64,000 nucleotides of DNA from Tetraselmis striata (Eukaryota; Chlorophyta; Chlorodendrophyceae; Chlorodendrales; Chlorodendraceae): positions 41,840 through 105,839 of the forward strand of contig VCJN01000653.1 of NCBI GenBank assembly GCA_006384855.1, written 5' to 3'. The notes below the pieces were generated by a model. That model did not search any database and was not told the DNA's origin. It was given only the letters and a program-made list of their open reading frames with translations. Positions 1 through 10,389 of the stretch are shown here, in pieces (position 1 is the first letter of the stretch; each line of letters opens with the position of its first letter). The position numbers were made by a program, and so were the translations under genes.

Positions 1-3000
1 TCCACAGCAGCCAGCTCCGGATCAGAGCTGTCTGCACGCGCGATGACTTTCCAGGCATCGTCACACTTGTGCTCAGGCTCTGCACCAGCCTCATGCTGGA
101 CCTCCTCGCTGCCAGCAGCCACGGGAAGACTCCCCCGTTTGTTTCGCAAAGTATGGTCTCCGCCCAGAACTGATGGAGGAGGTCTGCTATCTGAGGGAGG
201 AGACCCTTCCTTGCAGTCTCCTGGCTGAGCAGCGACTGCCTCTGGCTCTGGCTCCTCCTCGGCTCCGCTGGCATTGCTGCAGGCGGCGTGCGGAGGCAAG
301 CTCGGCTGCTGCTGGCGCAAGGTAGCGCCCGAGCCATCATCACAAGGACTCGATTGCTTTGAAAGGGACGGGCGCTGCTGATGGCGCCCAGAATCCAGGT
401 GACTCAGCTCCGCGTCCGCAATATAGCCGCTTTCAGAACCCTCGGCGCCATCCAGCAGCGCGTGCACCGCTGGTGGCGCCTCTTCGATGTATTCTAGCTC
501 GGCTTGAGATGGTTGAGAAGACGTCCTCATTGGCGGCGGAGCAGCGTTGGGCGAGCCATTGCTTAGCTCACTCACATCCAGCATGCACGACTCGGACAGG
601 ACGGACGTATCAGGCAGAGGCCCGGGCTCCCCGGGCAAGCTGCCCTGCTTCAGGGTCGCGGGGTCCGTGGCATTCGCAGGTGGTGCGTGGCCGAGCACAC
701 GCTGCGCCTCCTTTCCACCAGCGCTCAGTTGAGACGCTGAACCCGCGACAGGAGCCTCCTTGGCTTGCTTGCCAGAGCTCGTGACATCCTCGCTTTCCCC
801 AACAACCCGGGCGTCTCTGCCTCCTTCGTTGCCAATGGCCAGCGCAGTGCTGTCCTCAGGGGTGGTTGCACAGGCCAGAGTGCTGCCCAGGGAGGGGGCC
901 TTTGCGAGGGAGGGCGGCGGTGATGCTGCGTTGGCCGCCGACTCCCGAGCTGACTGGTTCCACCGGGCCATGCAGCAAGGGCACTCCAGCCACTGCGGGT
1001 TGCCCAGCTCCGCTCCGGGGCTCCTGTTGGATTCCACACTGTAGGCAGTAGGACAGAGCATGGACGCTCAGCTCTTGTCACACCTTAGGCCCCCCTCCGC
1101 ATAATGGATCCCGAGGTATGCACTGATTTCAACACCTCGATGTGATGTCGCGCAGGTCGCTGCTGCCTGATTCGCAACGGGTTGGCACACATACCTGTCC
1201 GTTCCAGTGTTGCCTGTGATGATGTCACACTGCACGCCACACTCTGCCGTCTTGAGGGGGGAGGTGCTGCTCTGTTGTCTCTTGCTGCTGAGCCCGCGCA
1301 GCAGTGCAAGGTACTCCTGCAGACAGACACAGCGACCAAACTGTGTCAGGCCTTTGATGCCCCAACTAAGTATGCTGAAACACACCGGGGCCGACCACAA
1401 TCACTCAGTGCCACAACGGCGCAGCCAGGGGGCAGCCGACCTTGGTCTCGCCATCAAGAAATGACGCCTCCTGACTGTGCCAGCTGTCAAGACAAGGGAT
1501 GACTTTCACTGTTCTTTGCGGCGATTGGTTGCTTGAAGGTGTCACCGCGGGGTCTGACCGCCCCATGGCGCCACTGGCAGGCTCATTGTCGCTCGCAATG
1601 GCCACGTGACTGGCATTGCCCACATCATCAGAGCCATCGGGCGAGTGTTCGATTGCGGGCCCGCGCCCAGCGGCTTCGCTCACACGAGCCGCCAGAAGCT
1701 GCAGCAACCTGTGTTTTGGCGGCATGGCAATTGTGGGGTATTCCATAATAGGTAAGTAGCACAACACCACTGTGCAGCATGAGGCAGGCGGCAGCTGGCA
1801 CGCTTGGGATGCATTACGGCTTTGAGGCAAGCACCCTCAATGGGAAGTAAGGATCTCTATAGATAAGACATCTACAATGATCTACCGCCCACCGCTTTCA
1901 ATCAATGCGGCTGCACTGGCATGGGAACCACCTGCGCAGTGTGGGGCTGCTGGCCACCTCGGCACCGCCCTTTGTTGCCTGCTCCAGCACGTTTCGGAGC
2001 GAACGCCCAGGATTCTGCTCCGCGGTGCCAGGGCTCCCGCGAGGGGCAGAGTGTGGGCACTTGGCGGATGCTTGGTCTGCAGCCCGCAGACATCAAACAG
2101 CCAGATAAGTAGAGCTTCCTGAGCTTCAAGCTTCTTGCCAGCGGCCGCCTCACAAGCTGCTGTTGCACAACATGCAACAGTTTCCTGCAGCGACATTCAG
2201 TCCATCGGGGGCCAGGGGGGATCTCACCTGCTGTCCATCGGCGTCTGCCTCCGGTCGGCTCTTGTTCTCTGGCAGCAGTAGCAGCACCAGCACGAGGGGA
2301 CGAAAACGCAATAGTGTGGCGCCGTGGGGAGGGTGCTTCCCGCCTGCTGCCTCTCCCATTATCCCAAGCACCTAAGTGATGTGTTGCCCCCTGCTGCCCG
2401 TGCCCCTCGTTCCACATCCGGTCGAACAACTTCTGGAAGCCAGGTGAGGGGGTCCGCTCTCGTGAGGAGCACAGGCTGCTGTCGGCCGATCCTGGCAGTG
2501 GCATGCGCCAGTGCGAGGGGGTGTTTGGGCTGTCGTGCGGCGCACCGCATCGAAATGGCGGGCTCTCTGCCAGGTCCACCATTCGCTGCCTCCGCGCCTG
2601 GGCCCTGGGCGAGCTGCGCCGGAGAGGCGTAGTCTCTGCGAAGCTCTGCGCGTGATAGTGCGCAGTCTTGGTAGTCGAGTCGAGCTCAAGCGTGTTTGAG
2701 ACGACGTGCAGGGAGCCAACATCGCCTGACACGCGTTTCGGCGAGGCGTTGCTGGTGCGCCTCGAGGGCGGCTTAGACCTGTTCGCTCCTATTGTTTTCG
2801 TGGAGCCCGTCGGCCGCCAGGCAGGACGACGTTCAGCTGACGAGACGGCTCGAGCCGGCAAGCCGGCCGTCGCGGGCGAGCCGCCCCGCCTCTCGCCGCT
2901 CCTCGCCATCGGCGAAGGGCTCCGCCTCGCGGCAGCGTAGACTTTGTGCCGGGGCCTTTCGTCCGGGATGATGAAGTCATCCACTGGATCCTCGTAGTAC

Positions 3001-3005
3001 GCCAT
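1..3005 (-). CDS. Hypothetical multi-exon protein (3' incomplete)
   Basis: I do not recognise this gene. The model in transcript order is 3005-2372, 2268-2228, 2184-1932, 1769-1441, 1316-1195 and 1038-<1. Every junction keeps frame; donors include GTGAGA and GTATGT, acceptors TGCAG, CACAG and TACAG. The last exon is open for more than 1 kb to the window edge, which is strong evidence that it is coding. The start is ATG at 3005 (MAYYEDPVDDF...); an in-frame ATG at 3125 is the alternative. The N-terminal 200 residues are basic and Ser/Pro/Arg-rich, so probably disordered. A short hydrophobic stretch (ALLIWLFDVCGL) follows, then EYLALLRGLSSKRQ, and then a possible zinc-binding CPCC in the context NPQWLECPCCMARWNQS. 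The rest is acidic, Ser/Pro/Glu-rich and low complexity. A regulatory or scaffold role is only a guess. The donor at 1440 (GTCGGC) is unusual. Confidence 0.7.
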
Positions 3006-3125
3006 CCCGCCATACACCCGCCAGGAACTCCCCCCACCCCCGCAGTCGGTGGACGCCGAGTGACCCGGTCGGGCGCTCCATTCTGCCCCTGTCTGCGTCC
3101 TGCGCGCGTTGTCATCGCCAAACAA

Positions 3126-4024
3126 AGCAGCAGAACTTCAGCAATAGTCAATTTATTCAAAAACTTTCGTCTGCTATATAGCCCGCCCTGTCGGTCGCAG
3201 CGGCCTGTCGTGATAGAGCAGTGGCGGTGGCGGAGTAAAATCCCCTCGAGCGCGTTTGGTTGCGAACTGAGTGTGGCACGAGTGGTGGCGCGTGGAGTGT
3301 GTCGGAGTGGATGGTATTTGTGTGCTGATTGGCAGATTTTCATGCGGGATAGCATATTGCGAGGGAAATGTTAAGAACTCGACTATCCCACTTGGCTTGA
3401 CAGCCGGGAGACCCGCTGGCAGGGTTACCGGTACCTGTCGACGGTAAGGTGCGTTGTCGGGGAGGGCGAGCGCCGGAGGCCGGTAGCCCATACCGCCGTC
3501 AGTTCGCGGTCACACATCGGAACCGCGGCGCCCGAGTTGACCTTCACCGGCACCAGTGCTACACGCGCGGGTGCAGTGCGCAGTTTCCTGCGCCGCTTCG
3601 GCTCCCCAGTCGAGAACGAGCTGGTTGGCGTGGTCGGCGGCGGCTCAGCTCAAAGTTATTCGGGTACGACCGTTGGTTGTGTTTGGCAACACGCTCGCGA
3701 CACTCCAACGGCGAACCGCAGTTGTGAGCAGCGCAAACCCAAACGGCTTGCTTTGCAGAGATCACGCGTGGCAGCCTGAACCCGCGGCTTCGCTCTGATG
3801 GCGCTGCAGGTCTAATCGTGGCCAGCGGTTCGCGCGGCTCGTTGTGCTGTCGAGACGCTGAGGCTCGCGCTTGCCGATTCGACCCTCGACTGCAGGTTGC
3901 ATGCATCGGCGTGCCCGCTTCGTCGAGTAGTAGTAGTTGTCATCGGATGTCGTCGTCGGAGCGATCGTCGCCGATCAGCATCATACTACCGGTAAAAAAA
4001 AAAAAAAAAACTACCGGTACAGGT
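3126..4024. other. Upstream region of the leftmost gene; no gene seen
   Basis: About 900 bp between the first gene and the DIRS element. ORFs here are short and lack convincing coding character. A run of 17 A lies at 3993-4010, bracketed by the inverted motif CCGGTA/TACCGG, and may mark an old retroposed end beside the DIRS left repeat. The promoter of the leftmost gene should lie at about 3010-3400, but no clear TATA box was identified. Confidence 0.5.
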
Positions 4025-4330
4025 TCGCAAAGCAGGGGGCTCGCAGTTTTGCCAAACAGGTTTCAGATCTCTTACAACATTTGGCAGAGGGGCTCAGGCC
4101 CCAAAGCCCGCATAAAAGGGTTGGGAAGGATGGGTTGCGCTAGCTGGAAGCTGGCGCAAAGGCAGAAGGTAGAGACACCGCCGCGTCGCGGGGCGTCATA
4201 TCGGGGTTAGGGATGGACGTGGGCACACGGCAGTAGCGTACTAGCCGCGTATGGCGGAATTGTAACGTCGGGTACCACCCGTCGTACTTAGCCCCGTGCA
4301 ATTCAAACCTCTATAATTCTCAATATGACC
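4025..4330. repeat. DIRS inverted terminal repeat (3' copy)
   Basis: About 306 bp that match 6639-6936 in reverse complement with scattered substitutions and small indels. The outer part starts near CGCAAAGCAGGGGGCTCGCA; the inner part ends CTCTATAATTCTCAATATGACC-like at 4330. It lies downstream of the recombinase in the element's own orientation. Confidence 0.85.
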
Positions 4331-4362
4331 ATTAGCAACGCACGGGGCTCGCAGTTTTGCCA
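4331..4362. other. Internal complementary region of the DIRS element
   Basis: GGGGCTCGCAGTTTTGCCA occurs at 4344-4362 and again, exactly, at 4036-4054 in the outer end of the adjacent repeat. The preceding TTAGCAACGCA resembles the outer end of the other repeat (TTAGCAGCGCA on the minus strand near 6946). In known DIRS elements a segment just inside the 3' repeat duplicates both outer ends and serves as template for joining ends into a circle. Position and content fit that model. Confidence 0.6.
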
Positions 4363-4439
4363 TCATGTCGCCATTTGGCGTGGCACCTCTTTGGCTGGAT
4401 GATCGCCCCAGGGTCATCCACCCTGGGACACGGACACGG

Positions 4440-5338
4440 CAGCACTGTTGGGTCGATGTAGTCAAGCACCATGCATGCTGGACTCCATCGCCAAGCCGCC
4501 GAAGTACTTGATCTTCTGCATCGTCACGCCGATCACGTACGCGGCTGTTGTGGCCCCCCTTTCGGAGGGAGTGGGACGTCCACGCGAACCCCGCGGGGGA
4601 GGGGCTCTTGCACTGCTGTCAGCACCAGTTGCAGCCAGCTGGTGAGGGTGCCCGCCGTCCATTTGGCCTGCCCCTCGCGCTGGCTGATGGCCCATCGCGC
4701 CGCTGGCACGCGGCCGCCGGCGAACACCTGACGGGCGGCATCAAAGTAGTGCAGCGGCTCCGCGATGTCGGCATGCGCTGACGCTGGCAGCTGACACAAC
4801 AAATTCTTGCTTGCATCCGCGCCACGCTGGCCTTTCCGGTCGCGATGGTGTAGGAGGATTCCGCCGTCCGGGCCGACCGTGAGGTCGCCCGTACGACACT
4901 CCACCCCCACTCCTCCGCGGCAGAAAAACAGACAAAGCACGATGACTGCCAGGCTGGCGCGGAACAGCTCCACGCGCACCACGGTACTTGGGTCCTGCCC
5001 CAGGTAGGTCCCATCTCCAGCCGTAGGGCTATTGCCAAGGTCAGGGCTTTCAGCACCACACGCGCCGGCAATAGGGCCCGCATTAGCTCGGGGTTTAGCG
5101 TCACCTGCGACGCCGCAAGGCCCTTGCGGACCCTGCTCACCAGATTGCCCAGAGCCATCGGCTCCCGGCCGTGGTCCTTGAAGAAGTTGTTGACGGCCGA
5201 CATGTAATAAGGCTTCGAGCTGGAGGCTTTGATCGTCCCCATGTTGCCCAACCACGTGACGTACCGTGCCACAGTCCCGGGGTCGGCAGCCAGGGCCGGT
5301 CGCCGCTCCTCTTCGCAGAAACGGAAATATTGCTTCAT
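4440..5338 (-). pseudogene. DIRS tyrosine recombinase, frameshifted
   Basis: The N-terminal core-binding part begins MKQYFRFCEEERRPALAADP and continues through MSAVNNFFKDHGREPMALG. Catalytic-domain pieces lie in other frames: CLFFCRGGVGVECRTGDL (first Arg region), ERGATTAAYVIGVTMQKIKY (the second Arg box, usually HxxRxGAA) and VLDYIDPTVLP at about 4440-4466, with the nucleophilic Tyr. All landmarks of a YR of the DIRS/Ngaro type can be seen, but at least two frame changes separate them. It would have catalysed integration of the circular cDNA. Confidence 0.75.
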
Positions 5339-5573
5339 GCAACTGGCGTAAGACGCCGCAGTGGCCGGCGCCCACGCAGCTGATAGGAGCTCCAGGGCTG
5401 GGACGCCAAGGGTGTATGTCAGACCCTAGAACCCGTGTCATGTACGGGCGCATCGAATCAGCCCATGGTGTCGGACAGCTCGACGCGGTACTTCACCGCT
5501 GCAGTTCGTACTGGTGCCGCACGTACAACCGGTAGTTGGTGGCCGTTGCCGGGAAACATGGATAGCGTAGCAC

Positions 5574-6501
5574 TTACGGCCCCTCGGCGCAGGTAGACCC
5601 ATGCCGCAAGGAAACGCGGAATACAGTCATGGGCCAGTGAGGCATGCCGATCATACCTCGCCCGTCCTGCCGTCCCGGCCGGAACAATCCGGTGCACGGC
5701 ACCACCGTGAGCTCCTCCACTGCCATCTCGGTGAGTGCATGGTGCCACGCCTTGTCCTCCCATCGCGGGGCGACGACGGTCGCCACTGCGCCACTCTGCG
5801 CAGCTTCTGCACGAGGTCGTGTAGCATGGGCCAGGGTGCGTTGCACCAGTTGTGCACAAGATGAGCCGGGTGGCCTGCCGGGAGAGCCGGTTCAGCTTGT
5901 CTGCCGGTGAGTAGAACATGCCGGACGCTGAGTCGATGTCCACCCCCAGGTGCCTGCCGATTTGGCAAGGCTCCCAAAAGCCCTTTGTGGGGTTCCATTG
6001 CAGCCTCGAGGCGTCGAGGAGGCTGGCGAGCCGTTGACGGAGGTGGAGCGCCTGCTCCATCGATGGGGAGAAGAGGAGGAAGTCGTCCACGTAAGGTAGG
6101 ATGCACGCTTCCTTCCACATGGTCCGCCGGAGGCAACGCTTGCTCCGTGTGGGCTGCCTAGACGATGAGGGGGGCTCGGGCTCGGGTTTCCGCAGGTAGG
6201 TGATGAATACTTGGGTGAGCGTGACGAAGTAATAGGGCGAGAGGCTCCAGCTCATTGGCAGACCCGCAAGCATGTAGAGCTGACCTCGGACGTCCACGGT
6301 GAAGTAGTCTCGGTCCGCCTCTGCGATGCCTAGAGCATAGAAGCCGTCTTGGAGGTCGAAGGAGAGCATGCAGTCTCCCTTTTTGGTGAGGTGGCGCACT
6401 CCCAGTAGGGTCTCCATCTTGAGCCGCTTGCGCACACAGTAAGAAAAAGATGCTGCTACTGAGTGCATTTTTCTAGTACTATATGCAGAAGTTGTAGTCA
6501 C
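5574..6501 (-). pseudogene. DIRS reverse transcriptase / RNase H, frameshifted
   Basis: The main frame runs from 6501. It holds RT motif A (MLSFDLQDGFYALGI), then MLAGLPMSWSLSPYYFV, then the catalytic box YVDDFLLF with both Asp, and LGVDIDSASGMFYSPADKL from the thumb region. At about 5850 coding continuity shifts to another frame (VVAPRWEDKAWHHALTEMA), which matches the end of the RNase H/connection part of DIRS polyproteins. Fingers motifs upstream of motif A are missing. No start codon can be trusted, because the N-terminus is deleted. Confidence 0.75.
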
Positions 6502-6638
6502 AAAATATACGAATGTAATACGATGTAATTACGAATTTTTGGTTGAACACTTGCAGTTAATCTTTTTGGGCAAGTAGGGGGTGATATACCCTAGCACCCT
6601 CTGTTTCCGCACGGTCGTCTGACGACGACTGTAGTTTT

Positions 6639-6936
6639 GGTCATATTGAGAATTATAGAGGTTTGAATTGCGCGGCGTTAAGTACGACGGGTGTTACCCG
6701 ACGTTACAATTCCGCCATACGCGGCTAGTACGCTACTGCCCACGTCCATTCCTCACCCCGATATGACGCCCCGCGACGCGGCGGTGTCTCCACCTTCTGC
6801 CTTTGCGCCAGCTTGCAGCTAGCGCAACCCACCCTTCCCAACTTTTTCAAGCGTGCTTTGGGGCCTGAGCCCCTGTGCCAAACGTTGTAAGAGATCTGAA
6901 ACCTGTTTGGCAAAACTGCGATCCCCCTGCTCTGCG
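6639..6936. repeat. DIRS inverted terminal repeat (5' copy)
   Basis: Reverse complement of 4025-4330. The inner edge reads GGTCATATTGAGAATTATAG and the outer edge AAAACTGCGATCCCCCTGCT. Homology may continue a few bases further, to about 6946, where GCGCTGCTAAC is partly echoed at 4332-4342 in the internal segment. Confidence 0.85.
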
Positions 6937-7027
6937 CTGCTAACCGCCGTGATGCTGATGGGGCGCAGAGGACAGCGCAGCGCCCGCGTACCAGTACGGG
7001 TACCTGTACGGCTAGGTTCGTGCCCTC

Positions 7028-7221
7028 TGTTATAGTACATTAGTACTAGCGCAGCGACAGCAGTATCTTGGGCGCTCGCCAGGTGCGCGCGCCGCTACAT
7101 GGCGGCGCGGGCGCTGCGGGCGCCACACACTTTCTTTAACCTCACCGCATCCTCCTGCCCCTCCCACTCGGCTGCCCCTCGTCAAGGGCCTACGCCCGTG
7201 CCCTGCACCAGGGCTATAAGA
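7028..7221 (+). repeat. 5' LTR
   Basis: Starts TGTTATAGTACATTAGTACT and ends GGGCTATAAGA. It differs from the 3' LTR by a 4-bp gap (ATTA) and a handful of substitutions. Confidence 0.85.
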
Positions 7222-7264
7222 GGTTATGGTGCCCTCCTAGCCTCACAGCGTCGCTTCCCGCTGT

Positions 7265-8335
7265 GTGCTCCGTCTCGATGCGCCGCGCCCGCCTGCACGG
7301 CGCGCTCTCCTGGCCATGTCGCCCGGTTTCTCCGTGAGCGTTTGTATGTCCAACCTCATGCCTGCCCCGCCGCCGCCATGCGCCGGCGGATCCTCCGACC
7401 AATGGCCCGCACTTGGCCAACCCTTTGGCCCCCTATCCCCTGCCTCCCGGGGACAAGTCAGCTCTGCAGCGGTCCAACACGCCGTGCAAATGCAACAAGC
7501 TGCCTCAGCCGAACTGAAGTCTCAGCTGCTCGCGCTGATGCGAGACATCGCGCACGATGCTGCCACGGCCGCCGCCCGCGCGGTTCTGCAGGCACATGAC
7601 CTGCCCCGGCTCTCTCTCCAGCACCAAACGGCGCAGCCGGAGCCCGCGCCTCCGCCGCCTGCCGCCCCCGTGCAGCCGGAGCCAGTGCCTCTGCCGCGTG
7701 CCGCCCCCGTGCAGCCGGAGCCCGTGCCTCCGCCGCCTGCCGCCCCCGCGCAGCCGGAGCCCGTGCCTCCGCCGCCGCCGCCGCCCGCGCAGCCGGAGCC
7801 CGTACTTGTCGCCCCCACCTCAGCGCCCGCCGCTATCCGGCACGCCGCTATCCGCGCAGCCAGAGCCCGTGCCTCTGCCGCCTGCCGCCCCCGTGCAGCC
7901 GGAGCCCGTGCCTCCGCCGCCTGCCGCCCCCGCGCAGCCGGAGCTCGTGCCTCCGCCGCCTGCCGCCCCCGCGCATCCGGAGCCCGTATCTGCCGCCACC
8001 ACCTCAGCACTTGCCGCTATCCAGCACCCAGCCATCCCTTCAGTCGCCGCCATCTCGCCAGCGCCAGCGCCACCGACAAGGCCCCGTTCTCCCGAGAGGA
8101 CTATGAACCGTATCGGTGCTGGTTCCTTGGGCTCTGTCAACTTCGTCACGATGTGCACCGGACTGGACCTCGCCTTCGCTGTCAGCGTGCTCAGAAGGTT
8201 TCAGTCTGCCCCGCAGAACACCCTGCCACCTCATGCGTGCTCTGCCATCTCGAAGGCACCCCTGGCATGGGCATCACCTACGGGGCCACTGCACCGGGGG
8301 GGGCTCGCCTCGTAGTCTACTCAGACTCCGACTGA
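7265..8335 (+). CDS. Proline-rich Gag-like protein of the LTR element
   Basis: Single 356-residue ORF filling the internal region. Residues of about 80-120 look helical (AVQHAVQMQQAASAELKSQL, then LLALMRDIAHDAATAAARAV), as in Gag-like coiled segments. The next 100 residues are tandem copies of PPPAAPVQPEPV-type units encoded by a 39-45-bp GC-rich repeat (about 7637-7990). The frame changes character at about residue 185, from PEP repeats to Ala/Arg-rich, while a second open frame (7557-8315) keeps the PEPV pattern there. A repeat-unit frameshift is therefore likely, and the original protein probably switched frame. Function is inferred only from position between LTRs. Confidence 0.5.
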   Translation: MLRLDAPRPPARRALLAMSPGFSVSVCMSNLMPAPPPPCAGGSSDQWPALGQPFGPLSPASRGQVSSAAVQHAVQMQQAASAELKSQLLALMRDIAHDAATAAARAVLQAHDLPRLSLQHQTAQPEPAPPPPAAPVQPEPVPLPRAAPVQPEPVPPPPAAPAQPEPVPPPPPPPAQPEPVLVAPTSAPAAIRHAAIRAARARASAACRPRAAGARASAACRPRAAGARASAACRPRASGARICRHHLSTCRYPAPSHPFSRRHLASASATDKAPFSREDYEPYRCWFLGLCQLRHDVHRTGPRLRCQRAQKVSVCPAEHPATSCVLCHLEGTPGMGITYGATAPGGARLVVYSDSD

Positions 8336-8503
8336 GCAACTGACACCAGCAACCGGCGCTCTCAGTCGGGTGCTATCAGCATGCTCAATGGTGCCGCCAT
8401 TGGATGGGCTCATCAAAGCCCTGCCAGAACCTACTCACACCCTGCTGCTTAGACAAGCATCGGCACTAGTCAACTGTATGACCGGCCTATGCTTGAGAGG
8501 GGC

Positions 8504-8701
8504 TGTTATAGTACATTAATTAGTACTAGCGCAGCGACAGCAGTATCCTGGGCGCCCGCCAGGTGCGCGCGCCGCTACATGGCGGCGCGGGCGCTGCGGG
8601 CGCCACACACTTCCTTTAACCTCACCGCATCCTCCTGCCCCTCCCACTCGGCTGCCCCTCGTCAGGGGCCTACGCCCGTGCCCTGCACCCGGGCTATAAG
8701 A
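8504..8701 (+). repeat. 3' LTR
   Basis: Near-identical copy of 7028-7221, followed directly by CCCTC, the target duplication. The shared CTATAAG could serve as a TATA-like element near the LTR end. Confidence 0.85.
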
Positions 8702-9109
8702 CCCTCAGATTCCCGCCGCCGCCTGCGTGCTGGCGCTGCTAACGGTACAGGCCAAAAAAAAAAAAAAGGTACAGGGTACCTGTACCAGCCCATCACATCA
8801 GTTCTAGGGAACAGCCTTTTTTGTAATTCACACCAGCCCATCTTCTGATTGTTAGAAGTACAGCAGGTAAATCCTTACTGGTACTTTGCTTTGCGGTCGA
8901 TTTGCTACTGGCCTTTTGTAATTCATACTAGCAAGTACCTGGCTGGCTGCCTGCGCGCTACTGCTCACCTACTTGTTCCGCTGTCCGGGTAGATCTGGCT
9001 CGTCCTTATGCGTGCCGAGAAGCAGCCCGCTGACAACTGCCAAAGCCCCGACGCGATCGGCGCATCCTGAAAAACCAAGCCCCCTCTGCTTGACATCTGC
9101 GACACTGCC
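8702..9109. other. Upstream region of the cyclophilin gene
   Basis: Contains an A run (about 8755-8768) bracketed by GGTACAGG-type motifs like those at 3993-4020, and a duplicated phrase (CACACCAGCCCATC at 8829, echoing 8785). The promoter of the cyclophilin gene should lie here. No gene seen. Confidence 0.4.
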
Positions 9110-10389
9110 ATGCTGTCTGCGCAGCCCACCTCCGCGCTTGCGCGGCGCGGAACCCTTGCCGGCGCGGCCTTCGTTGCCGTCGTGCTCCTGGCCGCCTTCT
9201 CGCTCGGGAGCGCCAAGCCCGACTTGACCTACACCAGCAAGGTACGGCCAGCCCAAATTTCGACCCAGGCGCTGGCCTCTCCTGAATATGGAACGCATCC
9301 CAGATCGAGCACGTTCTGCGCTGCTGCTGGTCTCCCACCAAACTCTGCATCACGCTCGCGTACCAAAGCCCGTACCGTGCTTGCCCCGACCTGTTTTTTG
9401 TCACGCGGGCCAGCGCGGGCAGTGCCTTTCTGCGCTCTGCACACATTTTTCCAGTGCTAAGCACTTCTTAAGCTTCATGTACCTCACATAGGCACACCAA
9501 GCGCATTGCAGAGGTTAGGCCAGGCGGCCCACTTATCCTTCAGCTGCTGGCTGCCTGAGGCGCTTGCGAACTGTGTTGCGGCGCAGGTCTTTTTTGACAT
9601 TGAGATCGATGGGTCACCAGCAGGTGCGATTTTGCTATCGCTGCCCTCATTCCAGCCTTGGATGCCCGAGCTTAAACCCACTTGGCAGGGGGTAAACTGC
9701 TTCTAAGCCTGGATGATTTTGCGCTGAAACTGCAGGCCGTGTCGTGATGGGCCTGTACGGAAACGTGGTGCCAAAGACTGTGGAGAACTTCCGCGCGCTG
9801 TGCACTGGTGAGAAGGGCGTGGGCAAGAGCGGCAAGGAGCTGACCTACAAGGGGTCCAAGTTCCATCGCGTCATCCCCAAGTTTATGCTTCAGGGCGGCG
9901 ACTTCACCCATGGCACTGGCACCGGCGGCGAGTCCATCTACGGCATGAAGTTCAAGGTACGGCGTGGGAGATGGTGGTTTTCAAAGCCGCGCCGGTATCA
10001 CCCATGACAACACTGACAGCATGCTATGCCCGGTGCAGGATGAGAACTTTGAGCTCAAGCATGAGGGACCCGGCTACCTCAGCATGGCCAACGCTGGTCC
10101 GGACACCAACGGATCCCAGTTCTTCATCACCACTGTGAAGACCGAGTGGCTCAACGGCCGCCATGTTGTGTTTGGCAGGGGTATGCAGCCTTTACTTGCA
10201 GCACGCTTTCATCCGCTCACGGTTCGACTTGCTCTCAGGTGCATGATGCGAGGCATGGAACTGACACTTCTGCCCCCCGGTCTCACAGTTATCGAGGGCA
10301 TGGATGTTGTGTACGCTGTTGAGGCCGTCGGCTCGGGCAGTGGCAAGACCTCCAAGACCGTGACCATCGCTGACAGCGGTGAGCTGTGA
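9110..10389 (+). CDS. Peptidyl-prolyl cis-trans isomerase, cyclophilin type, with signal peptide
   Basis: Five exons: 9110-9241, 9587-9623, 9736-9956, 10039-10180 and 10289-10389, giving 210 residues. All junctions are in frame. The N-terminus carries a hydrophobic signal ([20 protein letters not shown]) followed by a complete cyclophilin domain. Active-site residues of the family are all visible: Arg and Phe/Gln in [14 protein letters not shown], Gln/Phe in NGSQFFITT, and Trp/Leu/His in [11 protein letters not shown]. It should catalyse proline isomerisation in the ER/secretory pathway, like cyclophilin B. The C-terminus ends ADSGEL, not a canonical KDEL, so retention is uncertain. The start was chosen because it gives a clean signal peptide. 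No polyadenylation motif is seen close by. Confidence 0.93.

Larger units (their letters stand above)
4025..6946 (-). mobile_element. DIRS-like tyrosine-recombinase retrotransposon, decayed
   Basis: About 2.9 kb bounded by a long inverted repeat (4025-4330 and 6639-6936). Between the repeats, reading on the minus strand, are reverse transcriptase, RNase H and tyrosine recombinase in that order. This arrangement, with inverted repeats instead of LTRs and a recombinase instead of an integrase, defines DIRS elements. An internal complementary segment lies just inside the 3' repeat (4331-4362). No Gag region and no N-terminal RT motifs remain: only about 140 bp separate the upstream repeat from RT. 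The copy is therefore internally deleted, and several frameshifts make it non-autonomous today. It sits between the leftmost gene and the LTR element. Confidence 0.85.
7028..8701 (+). mobile_element. Short LTR retrotransposon (non-autonomous, TRIM/LARD-like)
   Basis: Direct repeats of about 195 bp (7028-7221 and 8504-8701) flank a 1.3-kb internal region. The element is bracketed by the 5-bp target duplication CCCTC (7023-7027 and 8702-8706). LTR ends form a short inverted repeat (TGTTATAG...CTATAAGA). A purine-rich GAGAGGGG at about 8494-8502 sits just before the 3' LTR, where a polypurine tract belongs. There is no RT, integrase or protease, so mobilisation must have come from a partner element. 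The LTRs differ at only a few positions, which suggests a fairly recent insertion. Confidence 0.85.

Noticed and set aside
7557-8315. 252-residue alternative ORF inside the LTR element
   Set aside because: It overlaps the 356-residue ORF and differs by a frame within the same repeat; recorded as evidence of a frameshift, not as a separate gene.
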